Source: Salvia splendens (lineage: Eukaryota > Streptophyta > Magnoliopsida > Lamiales > Lamiaceae). Taken from it: a stretch of 64,000 bases of DNA. The stretch is taken from positions 25,594,061-25,658,060 of the forward strand of contig NC_056038.1 in the NCBI RefSeq assembly GCF_004379255.2. Reading direction: 5' to 3'. The notes under the pieces are model-generated. The model saw only the letters and a list, made by a program, of their open reading frames with translations, made no database searches and was not told the DNA's origin. Below, piece by piece: positions 33,430 through 47,892 of the stretch; the first letter of the stretch is position 1, and each line of letters begins with the position of its first letter. The position numbers and the translations under genes are program-made.

Positions 33430-34440
33430 AATGTGTGTGCTTATGCAAAGACTCCAGTTATTGGAAAATTAGATGACTGGGTCGACTATTTGACATTTAT
33501 GTGAGATAATGGACCAAATTCGGCTTTGTGATTGGGAATTAATTTGTGTTGGGGAACAAATTAATTCAGTGGCCCATTCCCTATGTTTCTGGCCCAAGTA
33601 ACATTGGCCCGTTACTTATCTGAGATGCACCGATGGGTGCCGCATGGCACTCCACGAGGATCCTGAATGATGACTATCGGATGTAGGGTTCTTTGTGAGT
33701 TAAACACAACCTCTCTCTTTCTGCGCCTCTTATTCTACACTTACTCTCTCTCTCTCTCTCTCTCCTGAAATGACTCCGATCTTCTCCTTCGGTCAGTCTA
33801 ATCTCTGTTTTAGTTAGGTTTGAGTGTGTATCTCTCAACTCATGTGTTGATCTGGAGATTTCCTACGAGATTCAAACGATTTGTTTGATTTGTTTGCGGT
33901 GGTTAAAGATCTACGGTTGATTTCTTAGATCCGTGAGAACTTTGTGTTCTTAAGGCCTTCGGCAGTGATTGTGAGAAGTTTTGTCGTTGTAGATCGCCGA
34001 TGCGAAGTAGTAATCGGTGAATCCCTAGGGTTTTAGGTCTGATGCTCTCATTGTGCTCCCTTGTGACTTGTTGGTGAAGATTGAGGAGGTCCTTGGCCGG
34101 GTGCAGTCGTGTGAGCGACCCGAGCCATATTCTAATCTTCTAACTTGTCTTCTAGTTGTCTCTTTCACTTAGATCCGAAAGGATCTTGCTCCCTGTGTTA
34201 CTGATATGTGAATTTAGTGTGCAAGTGATACCTCAACTTGTTAGCTGGGAGTTCATACCGGTTGAGAGATCTGAACATAGCTATGGTTTTTCCTGTGTAT
34301 CGTGTACTAAATTGTGATTGTGTAATCTTGTAATCTTTTTGTATCTTGCCTTGTTACGTATGAGATTAGTCATCTCAGTAGCGGTGTGTAATACAGAGAG
34401 GTCCCTGTAATTAGTGAATCTCGTCGGTCTAATCCATACA
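33430..34440 (+). repeat. Copia-2 5' LTR region (left limit uncertain)
   Basis: The right end is fixed: ...AATCCATACA at 34440 is followed by G and then TGGTATCAGAGTC, a Met-tRNA-type primer-binding site. The CT-rich run at about 33740-33770 and transcribed-leader-like sequence fit an LTR. The left boundary may be TGTTGGGGAAC near 33548 or further left; no TSD could be matched because the 3' LTR is not in view. Confidence 0.55.
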
Positions 34441-34441
34441 G

Positions 34442-34596
34442 TGGTATCAGAGTCACGGGGGGATCAATAGGCACGCCGAGTCACTAATTCTAAGTAGGTG
34501 GGCTCGTCAGAGTATGGCTCATCCTTCGGTACAGACTCTGAGGTGTAATCGGGTTCTCTTTAACGATAGGGTTCCCGCTCTGATATATTGGATATT
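34442..34596 (+). other. Copia-2 primer-binding site and start of its leader
   Basis: TGGTATCAGAGTCACGG at 34442 is complementary in style to initiator Met-tRNA, the usual Ty1-copia primer. About 150 bases of leader follow before the sequence is cut by Copia-3 at 34602. The leader appears to resume at 55630. Confidence 0.65.
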
Positions 34597-34601
34597 CCCT
34601 T

Positions 34602-36012
34602 TGTTGGTTTTGCAGCGGAAAACATTTAGTTTGATTGAACAATTTACATCTAAACATGCTTTCATCCGATTGTAAACTAGAAACATGTTTATAAACATAT
34701 AATCACATATCATATTGAATATATATGCAATTAAATACAACGATTTACCGTATGAATTCAAGTAATTGAATTCGAACTCCTTCTTCAATCGTCTCTACCA
34801 CGGATCTTCTGATCTGTTCCCTTTAACTCGGAGTTGGCCTTTGTGTGGGAAAAGCTTGTCAAATCCTCAAAAGCTGGAGAAGAATTGAAGACAGAAATCT
34901 CTACGGAAGAACCCTAAAAAAACGATATTTTTCTCTCTGCAGAATGTAGAGATCGAAATTTTTACGGGAGAATTAATTAATCTGTCTTCTCTTCTTCTCC
35001 CTTTTATAATAAGTTAATTATTTTGGGCCAGACCAGAGATCTGTGGAGGATTGGATTGGGCCACAGTTCAGGCTTTCACTAATTAAATTAAAATCAATTT
35101 AATTCAAGCCCAAACTTAAATATTATTATCATCCACTATAGATATAATATTGACTTGCCCGTCCAAACCGAAATTACGAGTATTCCGGGACTTCCTCTTT
35201 AATTAAATCATTTTCCATGTTAAAGATATAAATATCCATTAATTAATATCAAGTCTGCTATCTGACTATTATTAATTAATTTCTTTTTCCAAGAGTGGTC
35301 TAGTTTAGAAACATTATTTATTATTCATGGAATAAATTCCAACTGGCCAGTTTTCTGAATAATAAAACATTTTCCTAAACACCTCTTGAGGATATTATCA
35401 TACTGGCCTCTCCCAGCACACGATTCATTGCAATAACAATACTAGCACCACTTAGACATTAATGATCATTACCCAATCTATCAGGATTCTTGGGCAACGA
35501 AATTCCCTCACCATTTGATAAGTCAAAGTAGTTTTCAATTAATATCGTATGCTCAAATTTATGTCAACAATGATTAAGAAACGACAATCACCGAGACCTC
35601 GTTTTTCAGTAAATAGCCAAGAAAGACTTATCTCACTGTTTGATCCTTTCAGTGTTATACTACACCGACGTCGTTCATTTCCTTAGGTAAGGAAACTTTC
35701 GGACTGACGTCGCAACCTTTCACGATAGGTAGTCAAAGCCTATCTAGGTTGTGAAACAGTTTTTCTTCTGCATGAACTGACAAGTTACCTACTGTGAACG
35801 CCGCTCACAACTCGTCTACTATGTAGAAGACTTAGACTCATTTTGCTTAAACTATGTATTTAAATGGAAAACGCATTTCAACATCTCATAAATACATAAG
35901 CAAAATACATTGTAACAAAATATTATTTCTCATAAAATGGTAACAAATGGATAAAAGAGTTATTACATATACAAGCATTCGAAAGATGCTTTCAGTATAC
36001 TAAACTCTAACA
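34602..36012 (-). repeat. Copia-3 3' LTR, left copy of the duplicated block
   Basis: TGTTGGTTTTGCAGCGGAAA to AAACTCTAACA, 1,411 bp, same as 46403-47816. Flanked on its left by CCCTT (34597-34601). To the right the minus strand shows a polypurine tract TAAGTGGGAGAT. Confidence 0.9.
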
Positions 36013-36088
36013 ATCTCCCACTTATACTCAAAACAGCTTTCGAGTATACCAAAACTGTAAAATCCTCCCACTTACACTGAAAGCGGGT

Positions 36089-39000
36089 CTAGGTCAATCG
36101 AACACCTAATCCTTTCACGTGACGTTCAAACGTCCTGGCTGGAAGTGCCTTTGTGAATGGATCTGCCAAGTTGTTTTCTGATGCGATCTTGACCACTTCA
36201 ATGACTCCTCTCCGCACTATATCACGAATGATGTGATATTTCCTTCTATGTGTTTGCTTGCCTTGTGGGCTCGTGGTTCCCTTGAGTTTGCCACAGCACC
36301 AGAATTATCACAATAAACAGTGATGCTCTTGGGCATACTCGGAATCACATTCAAATCAATAAGAAAGTTTCTGAACCATAATGCTTCCTTTGCGGCTTCT
36401 GATGCTGCCACATATTCAGCTTCCATGGTAGAGTCCGCGATGCATTTCTGCTTCACACTCTTCCAAATTACGGCTCCACCTCCTAAAGTAAACACATATC
36501 CAGAGGTTGATTTTCTCGAATCCCGATCAGACTGAAAGTCTGAATCAGTGTAACCCAAAGGATATATCTCGGATGCCTGGTAAACTAGAGAATACTTCTT
36601 AGTTCTTCTTAGATACTTGAGTATTTTCTTTACCGCAATCCAGTGTCCTTGACCAGGGTTTGACTGATACCTTGCTACCATGCCAACGGCAAAACAAATA
36701 TCGGGCCTTGTGCATAACATAGCATACATGAGACTCCCAACAGCTGATGCATAAGGGATCCTTCTCATAGCTTCTATCTCAATAGGTGTTTTGGGACACA
36801 TATCCTGAGACAGGGTGATTCCATGGCTAAAAGGTAGAAAACCTTTCTTGGAATCTTGCATGCTAAAGCCTTTAACTATCGTATCGATGTAAGATTCTTG
36901 AGATAGGCACAACATCCTTTTCTGGCGGTTCCTAAGAACTTTAATGCCTAGGATGTGTCCAGCTTCTCCCATATCTTTCATCTCAAATAGACTTGAAAGC
37001 CAATCTCTCACGTCTGACAACATTTTCTTACTATTTCCAATCAACAGTATGCCATCTACGTAGAGTACCATAAACACTACATTCTTACCTTCAACTTTCT
37101 TGTACACGCAGCTCTCATCTGGGCACTGCTCAAAGCCAAAGACTTAACAGTTTGGTCAAACACATGTTTCCATGATCGGGATGCTTGCTTGAGGCCATAA
37201 ATGGCCTTCTTAAGCTTCCACACCATGTGTTCTTTGCCCTTGACTACATATCCTTCGGGTTGTTCCATGTAGATGGTCTCCTCAAGACTTCCATTTAGGA
37301 AAGCTGTCTTGACGTCCATCTGCCATACCTCCCAATCCATGTAGGCTGCGATAGACAAAGAATTCGGATTGACTTGAGCATAGCTACTGCCGAAAGGTCT
37401 CATCGTAATCGATACCTTCTCTCTGGGTATAACCCTTAGCTACTAGTTTTGCTTTGAAGACTTTAACTCGTCCGTCAGGTCCTCGTTTGCGTTTTGTAAA
37501 TCCCTTGCTCCCAATGGCAGTACAACCTTTAGGTAGGACTAACAAATCATAAACGTCTTTGTTCTATCATTGATTGTAGTTCAGAAATCCATTCCTTCTT
37601 TCCAGGAATGACTATCTGAATCTGCCATCGCCTCTTTAAAGTTCCATGGATCTGATACCATTGCCGTCTGGGTCTAAGTCAGATGACTCACCCAAACCAA
37701 TGTACCTTTCTGGTTCACGAGGAACCCTCCCACCTACGACGAGGCTCTACCAATTTGTGGTACAGAAGTTGATATTCTCAGGTATAGATTGTACTGTGTT
37801 ATTGGTTCTTTGCTTGTGTGAAACTGAAGTATCTCTTAGTTCCTCAAGAGCACTTCACTGCTGGGCTTAGATTCATCACGTAGTCTTCTTCTAAGAACCT
37901 TAGCATTTGTGCAACAAATACCTTCTTATCTCGTAAACTATAGAATTCATAGCCTTTCGTTCCACTGAGATACCCTACAAACAACATACCTCAGTACGAG
38001 ACTCCAACTTCGTTGGATCTTTCTCCAACACGTGTGCTGGACAACCCCACACTCTGAGATGTCTCAGACTAGATTTTCGTCCAGTCCACAACTCATGTGG
38101 TGTTGTAGGTACTGATTTGGATGGTAAGCTGTTCAAGGTATAGCTTGTTGTGAGCAATGCGTGTCCCCAGAACGAAATAGGTAACTTAGCATAACTCATC
38201 ATCGATCGAACCATTTCTAAGAGGGTTCTATTCCTTCGTTCAGCTACGCCGTTCTGCTTGGGTGTGCCAGGCGCAGTCAATTGGGATTCAATTCCCGCCT
38301 CTGATAAGTAGTCCAAGAACTCACTACTAAGGTACTCGCCTCCACGGTCAGACCGTAGAGACTTGATTGTCTTACCATGTCGCGTCTCCACAAGTGCCCT
38401 GAATTCTTTGAACTTTTCAAAAGATTCTGACTTGTGACGCATCAAATAGACATATCCAACTTTCGAGTAGTCATCAATAAAGGTGATGAAATACTGAAAG
38501 CCGCCTCTAGCTTGAGTAGTCATTGGACCACACACATCAGAATGAACGAGCTCAAGTACTTCCTTGGCCCTATTACCCTTGACCTTAAATGGTCTCTTAG
38601 TCATCTTGCCTTCCAAACATGATTCACAAGTTGTATAAGGTTCTATTTCTAGATCCTTAAGTAGACCTTGGTCTACTAACGCTTGAATCCTAGTAGGGTT
38701 AGCATGACCAAGTCTAAGGTGCCATAAGTACGTTTCGTTCATTGAAACAGAAGGAGATTTTCTTTTTCGAGAAACTTTCGATGTTGAGTTAGATTCAGTT
38801 TTATGTTGCATATACTGTGTAGACATATAGTGTAAAGGTTGTTTTCCATGATACCACGACAGATATAAGAACCACATTTCTTGATAATGCATGAATCATC
38901 AAATGAAATCGAATATCCATCAGAAACAAGTTTAGAAACTGAAATTAAATTTCTTCTAAACGAAGGTATCAACAAAATTGTTCAACACTAAAACTCTATC

Positions 39001-39945
39001 ACTAGAAAAACGTAAATAAACGTCTCCCACTGCAACGGCTGCCACTCTCGTAGCATCGCCCAGCTGGATCTCGATCTCTGTTTCATTCAACTGTCTTGTT
39101 ACCTGCATTAAATCAGGATCAAACAAACATGATCAGTAGCTCCAGTATCAACCACCCATTGCTGAGTAGATACAACTGCTAAACATGATTCAACAACGAA
39201 AGCTTGGTGCATACCTGAGCCATTGGCCTTCTTAGGACAATCCGGCTTCCAATGCCCCTTTTCGCCGCATTTGAAACACTTGCCACTTTGCTTCTTGTTC
39301 GTGTTCACCCGTTTCTTTTTGCCCTTAGCTATCTTTGGTGCTACAACATTCTGGCCCCCCTTTTTTTTTTTTCTTCTTCCCCTTTACCTGGCTTAGAGCC
39401 TGAGGCAGACGGCCTCGAACTCTCCTAGCAGCCTTTGTCTGGACCATAAGATCCTCCCTGCACTGCAACGCATCACCAGTTCATCTAAGGTGTAAGCCCT
39501 CTTGTTCATCTCGAAATTGAGCTTGAACTGCGGAAGCTACTGGCAAACTCTGAAGGATTATAGTTACTTGGGACTCGGGATCAATGATCCCTCCCAAAAC
39601 CTCAATTTGAGTGAGGTGGCTCTCATCTCGAGGACAGGGTCCATCACGATGTGCCCTCCTTCATAACCTTAAGTCATGATCTCCGAAAGGCTAAAGATTT
39701 AGCCGCTCGATTCTGAGTACCAAAACGTTTCTTTAAGATTGGTTTCATAATCTCAGTAGCAGTGTTCCTGCCTTGATGCTGATGTTGAAGGAACTTTTTG
39801 ACATAGAAGCACATGTGCAACTCGCCATCTCATTGGCTTTACACACTTTTTGTATGTTTCTTCACTACTGCAGAAGCATTTGCGAGCAGTTCAGGTGGAC
39901 CTTCCAGTAGTGGCACTCTTTGTCCTCTTCGCGTGAGAACGATAT
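36089..39945 (-). pseudogene. Copia-3 gag-pol, left (error-rich) copy, cut by the N gap
   Basis: The same polyprotein as 47893-51832, but broken by many single-base indels whose density rises toward the gap. Readable parts are RNase H (36217-36700), reverse transcriptase (36800-37403, with YVDG in place of YVDD at 37051), integrase (37975-38892, with the catalytic Glu present in NGVAERRNRT), protease and zinc knuckle (39108-39308). A run of T near 39360 replaces three codons seen in the other copy. The gag N-terminus runs into the gap. The damage pattern suggests sequencing error at a contig end more than biological decay. Confidence 0.85.
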
Positions 39946-39991
39946 NNNNNNNNNNNNNNNNNNNNNNNNNNNNNNNNNNNNNNNNNNNNNN
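39946..39991. other. Assembly gap (46 N)
   Basis: A run of N. The flanks are the two ends of the duplicated block, so the gap most likely has no real length. Confidence 0.98.
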
Positions 39992-40172
39992 TATGGCAGT
40001 TGGAAAGAGTAAGGTGTAGTTCTTGGCTTCTGCAGTTCCTAAGAGTTTTTGGGGTGAGGTTGTGATGACAGCTTCAAAGTGATTAACAAATCTCCATTCT
40101 CAGTAATTGATTTTGATATTCCAGATAGGAGATGGTATGGGAAGTGCCAGATTTATAGCAGATTGAACCATT
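39992..40172 (+). pseudogene. Copia-1 integrase remnant, right copy
   Basis: Repeats 28089-28272, with extra single-base deletions. It ends at the Ty3-type LTR. Confidence 0.85.
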
Positions 40173-42756
40173 TGTAACACCCCATATCCGACGTCTGCCA
40201 GCCGAATAGGTGATGTATATGAAAGAGGCATCCTAAAAAATGACAATTTAAAATTTTCATTTTCTGAACCATTAAAAACCAAATATTTATAAGATTTACA
40301 ACCATAACGGAAATAATTAGTATAATATTAGTGCTAACACGCCATAACTAACAATTCAAAAGATCTATATTACAAACAGGCTCAGTGACCCACCAAGGAT
40401 GCAGCGCCGAGACAGACATAGAGAAACATAGACTGATACTCTCCAATGCAAACTAACCTTCCCGCCACCCAACACTTTAATCAAAAATTCCCTATAAACT
40501 ATAATCATGTAACAAAAAAAAATCTTAGATTCAAATATTATTTTATTTAGTGATAATTTCACGTCTATCATATTATGATCGTTTATTAATTTCTAACATA
40601 AATTGGGTAACATCTCTCGTTTAACCAACACATTCTCCAGAATCTAAAATAGGCATATCAATCGTAAAAAATATATCAACAGTCACCAACATCCACATAA
40701 CATCAAGTGTACCACGTGATATCCACACATCAATACAGTATCAGCACATAACCGATCACAACATTTTCAGTATCCAAACATATATTGCCCCATTAAGTGC
40801 TTAGTGACGGAACAGGGTACTCGGACCAGATCAGAAACAGAATCAGATGCAGACGCAGATTGTGTCCCTCGAGAGGACTCCTCACAAACACCCCTTTAGG
40901 GTGCAGACAGATCAGATAACAGATAATCAGACACCACTTATGAGGTTGCATATTAGACAGATCAGATGACATATCAGATATCAGACAAAAACAGATGACA
41001 GATAGCAGACGATCCTCGCTTAGGTTATCCAGAAGACGAGTGATCACACGCTAATGTAGCGTTGTTGTCCCTATGGCATACCAATTGTACCCACAGAACA
41101 CACTCAAGCACGGGGCATAAACACGGCCAAGTATACTTATTTTTCATCTCAATACTTATTTCTAATAATATCTGTCATAACGCATCCAAAACTCCAATAC
41201 CATCACATATTTAGAACACATATTTCACACTATAACTATAAGCACATATGCATAACACTCATTGAATCGTTCATTATAGCAACAATATTCTATATGCAAT
41301 CAGCCAATCACGTAGACTTAATTCGGAATTAAGACTTAATGTAGAATATACTACCTTAAAACAGAGTGTCTTCGCCTGCTCGTTGCTCGTGCTATCTTCG
41401 GGAAGAATTACATTTCAATATGCATTTCTTATATAAAAACAACCAAAAGTAATTTTAAGCATATATCAAGTTCTCCTTTTTACTTACTTTTAGCTAAATT
41501 TATGTACAATTGCTAAAATTCAATCTCTTGCTTCGATTCTCAACAAAAAATCTTTCAATCAAATTATAGCTGAAATATTACTCCGTATAAATTTAACCTT
41601 GGCATTTATAGTGAAATTCTCTCAATTTTGAAACTAAGTTAAGCGACATCGATAAATTTCAAATAAATTCAATCCAAACATTATTAATGATTTAAATTAC
41701 AAAACCCAATGACCAATTTATCAAATAAAACCACCACATATTGAACCCATAGCTGATCAGCTTGATCCTTTCTAAGTTCAACCTAAAATTTCATATTTTT
41801 TTGTTTTTCGATCCAAATGAGCTCCTACACGTCGTGTAACATATATCTCTATCCAAATCAAGCTAAAACCCAACTAAATTCAACATTGAAACATCCCCTG
41901 CATTCAGTTCATTTCATGATCGTCATGCCAAGATTCTCTAAACTTTCAGAATAGTAATACAAAACGTGCTTATCGACATCTATACACAAAGATTTTAACC
42001 CTTTATCCCAACATAATGTAACACTTCACTCAGCCCCTTAAATGCCGATTTTTCTTCCTCAATTCTAACTCTAAATTTATCCAATTGTAGAACATTTAAA
42101 GAAGGTATAAGTGAAGAGGCTTATTTGGATTATTGGAGATTTTGCGATTGGATTCACGGAAAGACGAAGAATCGAGGTGTAGAAGCAAGCATGAAGCTCA
42201 CGGCTTCATCTTCTCCATGGAGGCTGAGCTCTCTCTCTCTAAATATGTGGGGAGAAAGTAGTCTGTCAATTTATATAGAGCTACTAATAGTTATTTCAAT
42301 ATGTGGTTTTGTATGTGACAAATGGCAACATATTAATAATATTTCTCTTTCTCATTCCTTCTAGATATTTCATTATATTTCTAGGCTTAAATTACAACCA
42401 TTTTACTTCCCTAGTTATGCATTACTTTCACTATCTTTAATTAAACTCTAATTCCTTTCTAAAACCAGATCTAAATCATACTAATGATACTTAAATTCTA
42501 ATCTATGTAAATCCTACAGAATGATCATTAATTAGATCGAGCAATCTGATTAATTTTCAATAACATACCCGTAGTTTGATCATCGACAATTTGATTCTAA
42601 TCACTTTATCATTAAATTTAATTACATGTACCATTTATAATAATTATTCTACATTATTCTTATATCGACGCCAATTACTAAACATAGAAATCTCATTTCA
42701 CGGGCTGTTATAACCGGAACTATGATTCTCTTTCGGGTCCATTTTGAGATATTACA
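40173..42756 (-). mobile_element. Ty3-type LTR, right copy
   Basis: Repeats 28273-30935. It lacks a 67-bp segment near 42420 and has many small indels. The polypurine tract follows at 42757 (minus strand). Confidence 0.7.
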
Positions 42757-43780
42757 ATTCATCCCCCTTAAAAGAATTCGTCCTGAAATTCCATCAGATT
42801 CACTTAGCCTAAAGGCATCACTTACTTTCATATGTTCTTCCATAGCATCCTATTACCTCACACATATGCTTATAGCATATCCTCACTTCGATAAGATTCA
42901 CAAATTATCACACAATTCTGTTTTAGTTAATGTTAATAACCTGATTAAAATTAGCAGCAACTCCAAAGTAACTAGTACATTCCCTAAACCAACAATGCAC
43001 AAAATTATTAAGCATAAAATATCCCAACATATCAACAATTTACAACAAAACCCAAATATCTTATCTGCAATTTACAACTATAAATACCAATTGCCATATT
43101 TATTTTTCAACCTCATCAAATATCAATCACTACACCACATTTCACCTTCTCATAGCTCGTCTTCGAGTGCACATAAAATTCATATAGAATCCGTAATTCC
43201 AAACATATCACATTTCATATCATATAGCTCAAGTTTGAGCACATGTCCATATCATATCATTCATTCTTCAATCATGCACATATAGCTTCATACCTTCACA
43301 TTTCAATATTCATCATCGTATATCTTCGTATTATTCAAGGTTATTACTTAACAAAACTTTTATTCCATAATCCTTTTAATATTATTGTTTCGTGTCATTA
43401 CACACATATATTCCTATATTCTCTTCTTCCACATTTTCAGACGTGTCATTGTTTTTTCACCAACTTAACTTGCAACATATTATCTCAAATTCTTATCTAT
43501 AACCAACAACATTTGTAGATCACGAGCAATATCATTTCTTATTGACCATTGATCATTTCTAATTCAACATTCTTAAAGCTTCCCCCTCTCTAATTTTTTT
43601 TCCACTCAATATGACGCTACCGAGATTCGAGCTATATGGGGTGGCCAGTCCCAGATAAGTCACAGTCAAGAAGGGTTGGGACCAAGGACCGATGCGGGCT
43701 GATGCCCTAACTAAAGCACTACCAGTTGCCAATCAAGCATTGCTTGAAGTTAGTTAGTGTGGTTGAAGTTTAGGTGGAGT
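42757..43780. mobile_element. Ty3 internal remnant and Copia-1 RNase H end, right copy
   Basis: Repeats 30936-31954, ending in the damaged RNase H C-terminus (about 43640-43775). Confidence 0.65.
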
Positions 43781-43834
43781 AGTCTGGGCGGTGGAAAGCA
43801 GACTTGATCCAACCTTCGTACCCAAGGTAGAGAT

Positions 43835-44114
43835 TGTTAGGGTCGTTGGTCAAGAAGAAGAGAAGAGGAGAGGAGAAGAGAAGGAGGAGAAGAAGTAATC
43901 TCGCATTTTGTGAGATTACTTCTTTCTTATTTTTCGGTTTTGGTTCCTGATTGTTGATGTACCGATCTTGAGAACAGTTTTGGGTGTTGAATAAAATCGA
44001 GCTCCTATTCCCGTGATGTAGACTTACGTCGAACCACATATTTCTGGTGTTGTGCATTTTGATTTTGCGTGTTTGATTTAGATTTACACATTGTCATTTG
44101 GTTCTGGATCAATA
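43835..44114 (+). repeat. Copia-1 3' LTR, right copy
   Basis: TGTTAGGGTCGTTGG to GGATCAATA, followed by ACCTT at 44115-44119. Repeats 32015-32300. Confidence 0.85.
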
Positions 44115-44288
44115 ACCTTAATGCACATTTCCACTTTTATCTCTAACTTTACAGGTACAATCATATTCATTTTCTTATCAATTCATATAATCATTTCACA
44201 CCAATACATATATTATTACCTTTCATAATATATTATTTTTAATCTCATCATAAACTCATATATATACCACTTCTTCACGGAACTTTCA

Positions 44289-44513
44289 TACTCCATCCGT
44301 TCCCCAAAAAATATGCATTTGAGTTCAGCACGAGTTTTAATGCAAATTGGATAGAGCAAGAAGAGAAGTAGAGAGAAAAAAGTAAATAAAATATTGTTAG
44401 TGGAGAATGTGTTGCCACTTATTAGAGAGAAAAAGTTTTAAAATTAGAAAGTGCATATTCTTGTGGGGACGGACTAAAAAGAAAGAGGTATATTTTGGTG
44501 GGAGGAGGGAGTA
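44289..44513. mobile_element. Stowaway-like MITE, right copy
   Basis: Repeats 32476-32700, with small indels. Confidence 0.85.
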
Positions 44514-45239
44514 TTAAATTAAGAATATCATAACAGTTCATGTCTTTCACATTATAAACATAATAATAAGCATTTCTTTCGTCTATATTCATATTTATTC
44601 ATAACTAACACCCATTATTCATCTCTAATTATTATTAAATATTCTATTTCTAGAAAATAATCTCCAATACATACTGGTCCATTAATCATTTAGCTAGCAA
44701 TATTACCGTAATCATAATTCTCTACTCATCAGCTATAGAGCATCGAATTTGATACCATGGATACGGGCATTCCCACAATTCCTACCCCCACTATTCAGAT
44801 TAAATATAACACTATGTTTATTTCCAAATTAATAGATTGAAATCTTTCATAGATATAATAGAGAAATAAGAATCGCTTCAGAGATGATTCATGGTTCCCA
44901 CTCCACCTATCATATCATACTTAGTCACTCATATTCATAATTAATTATGGGGTAACACTTCCTTATAGCTATGATTTTTCTTTCACCAATTCCTATCTAA
45001 TCATAATCCTATGCGATGTGTCAACAATGACTTCAAGGAAATTTAGCATAAATTTACTCATTCTGTGCAGTGTGTGCTCCGAGTTGCAGGGGGAGAAGGC
45101 TGAGCCGAGCATGTAAAAAAAACAAGATGCGGTGCAATGGTCGACGACATCCGATGACAGCAAAATAAAAGCAGAGCTGACGGTAGCACCGGAAGTCATC
45201 AACAAGAAGAGGGACCGACATAAATTACTCAATGTGTGT
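44514..45239. other. Old Ty3-type element continuation, right copy
   Basis: Repeats 32701-33429; non-coding. Confidence 0.45.
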
Positions 45240-46241
45240 GCTTATGCAAAGACTCCAGTTATTGGAAAATTAGATGACTGGGGTCGACTATTTGACATTT
45301 ATGTGAGATAATGGACCAAATTCGGCTTGTGATTGGGAATTAATTTGTGTTGGGGAACAAATTAATTCAGTGGCCCATTCCCTATGTTTCTGGCCCAAGT
45401 GACATTGGCCCGTTACTTATCTGAGATGCACCGATGGGTGCCGCATGGCACTCCACGAGGATCCTGAATGATGACTATCGGATGTAGGGTTCTTTGTGAG
45501 TTAAACACACACCTCTCTCTTTCTGCGCCTCTTATTCTACACTTACTCTCTCTCTCTCTCTCTCTCCTGAAATGACTCCGATCTTCTCCTTCGGTCAGTC
45601 TAATCTCTGTTTTAGTTAGGTTTGAGTGTGTATCTCTCAACTCATGTGTTGATCTGGAGATTTCCTACGAGATTCAAACGATTTGTTTGATTTGTTTGCG
45701 GTGGTTAAAGATCTACGGTTGATTTCTTAGATCCGTGAGAACTTTGTGTTCTTAAGGCCTTCGGCAGTGATTGTGAGAAGTTTTTGTCGTTGTAGATTCG
45801 CGATGCGAAGTAGTCAATCGGTGAATCCCTAGGGTTTAGGTCTGATGCTCTCATTGTGCTCCCTTGTGACTTGTTGGTGAAGATTGAGGAGGTCCTTGGC
45901 CGGGTGCAGTCGTGTGAGCGACCCGAGCCATATTCTAATCTTCTAACTTGTCTTCTAGTTGTCTCTTTCACTTAGATCCGAAAGGATCTTGCTCCCTGTG
46001 TTACTGATATGTGAATTTAGTGTGCAAGTGATACCTCAACTTGTTAGCTGGGAGTTCATACCGGTTGAGAGATCTGAACATAGCTATGGTTTTTCCTGTG
46101 TATCGTGTACTAAATTGTGATTGTGTAATCTTGTAATCTTTTTGTATCTTGCCTTGTTACGTATGAGATTAGTCATCTCAGTAGCGGTGTAATACAGAGA
46201 GGTCCCTGTAATTAGTGAATCTCGTCGGTCTAATCCATACA
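45240..46241 (+). repeat. Copia-2 5' LTR region, right copy
   Basis: Repeats 33430-34440; the right end is followed by the primer-binding site TGGTATCAGAGTC at 46243. About 155 bases of leader precede the Copia-3 insertion at 46403. Confidence 0.6.
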
Positions 46242-46402
46242 GTGGTATCAGAGTCACGGGGGGATCAATAGGCACGCCGAGTCACTAATTCTAAGTAGGT
46301 GGGCTCGTCAGAGTATGGCTCATCCTTCGGTACAGACTCTGAGGTGTAATCGGGTTCTCTTTAACGATAGGGTTCCCGCTCTGATATATTGGATATTCCC
46401 TT

Positions 46403-47816
46403 TGTTGGTTTTGCAGCGGAAAACATTTAGTTTGATTGAACAATTTACATCTAAACATGCTTTCATCCGATTGTAAACTAGAAACATGTTTATAAACATA
46501 TAATCACATATCATATTGAATATATATGCAATTAAATACAACGATTTACCGTATGAATTCAAGTAATTGAATTCGAACTCCTTCTTCAATCGTCTCTACC
46601 ACGGATCTTCTGATCTGTTCCCTTTAACTCGGAGTTGGCCTTTGTGTGGGAAAAGCTTGTCAAATCCTCAAAAGCTGGAGAAGAATTGAAGACAGAAATC
46701 TCTACGGAAGAACCCCTAAAAAAACGATAATTTTTCTCTCTGCAGAATGTAGAGATCGAAATTTTTACGGGAGAATTAATTAATCTGTCTTCTCTTCTTC
46801 TCCCTTTTATAATAAGTTAATTATTTTGGGCCAGACCAGAGATCTGTGGAGGATTGGATTGGGCCACAGTTCAGGCTTTCACTAATTAAATTAAAATCAA
46901 TTTAATTCAAGCCCAAACTTAAATATTATTATCATCCACTATAGATATAATATTGACTGCCCGTCCAAACCGAAATTACGAGTATTCCGGGACTTCCTCT
47001 TTAATTAAATCATTTTCCATGTTAAAGATATAAATATCCATTAATTAATATCAAGTCTGCTATCTGACTATTATTAATTAATTTCTTTTTCCAAGAGTGG
47101 TCTAGTTTAGAAACATTATTTATTATTCATGGAATAAATTCCAACTGGCCAGTTTTCTGAATAATAAAACATTTTCCTAAACACCTCTTGAGGATATTAT
47201 CATACTGGCCTCTCCCAGCACACGATTCATTGCAATAACAATACTAGCACCACTTAGACATTAATGATCATTACCCAATCTATCAGGATTCTTGGGCAAC
47301 GAAATTCCCTCACCATTTGATAAGTCAAAGTAGTTTTCAATTAATATCGTATGCTCAAATGTTATGTCAACAATGATTAAGAAACGACAATCACCGAGAC
47401 CTCGTTTTTCAGTAAATAGCCAAGAAAGACTTATCTCACTGTTTGATCCTTTCAGTGTTATACCTACACCGACGTCGTTCATTTCCTTAGGTAAGGAAAC
47501 TTTCGGACTGACGTCGCAACCTTTCACGATAGGTAGTCAAAGCCTATCTAGGTTGTGAAACAGTTTTTCTTCTGCATGAACTGACAAGTTACCTACTGTG
47601 AACGCCGCTCACAACTCGTCTACTATGTAGAAGACTTAGACTCATTTTGCTTAAACTATGTATTTAAATGGAAAACGCATTTCAACATCTCATAAATACA
47701 TAAGCAAAATACATTGTAACAAAATATTATTTCTCATAAAATGGTAACAAATGGATAAAAGAGTTATTACATATACAAGCATTCGAAAGATGCTTTCAGT
47801 ATACTAAACTCTAACA
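46403..47816 (-). repeat. Copia-3 3' LTR
   Basis: 1,414 bp, TG...CA limits, directly after the polypurine tract on the coding strand (TAAGTGGGAGAT, 47817-47828). Nearly identical to 54200-55624. Confidence 0.92.
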
Positions 47817-47892
47817 ATCTCCCACTTATACTCAAAACAGCTTTCGAGTATACCAAAACTGTAAAATCCTCCCACTTACACTGAAAGCGGGT

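Larger units (their letters stand above)
28089..39945. repeat. Left copy of an ~11.8-kb duplicated block ending at the N gap
   Basis: Every feature from here to the gap recurs in the same order and orientation at 39992-51750. The first base after the gap matches 28089, and the last base before the gap matches 51750. Differences are mostly 1-2 base indels, concentrated in the last 3 kb before the gap. An unmerged contig overlap is the likely cause. Confidence 0.93.

Noticed and set aside
47364..47558. 64-codon plus-strand frame in the Copia-3 3' LTR
   Set aside because: Lies wholly in LTR sequence, antisense to the element, without any motif.
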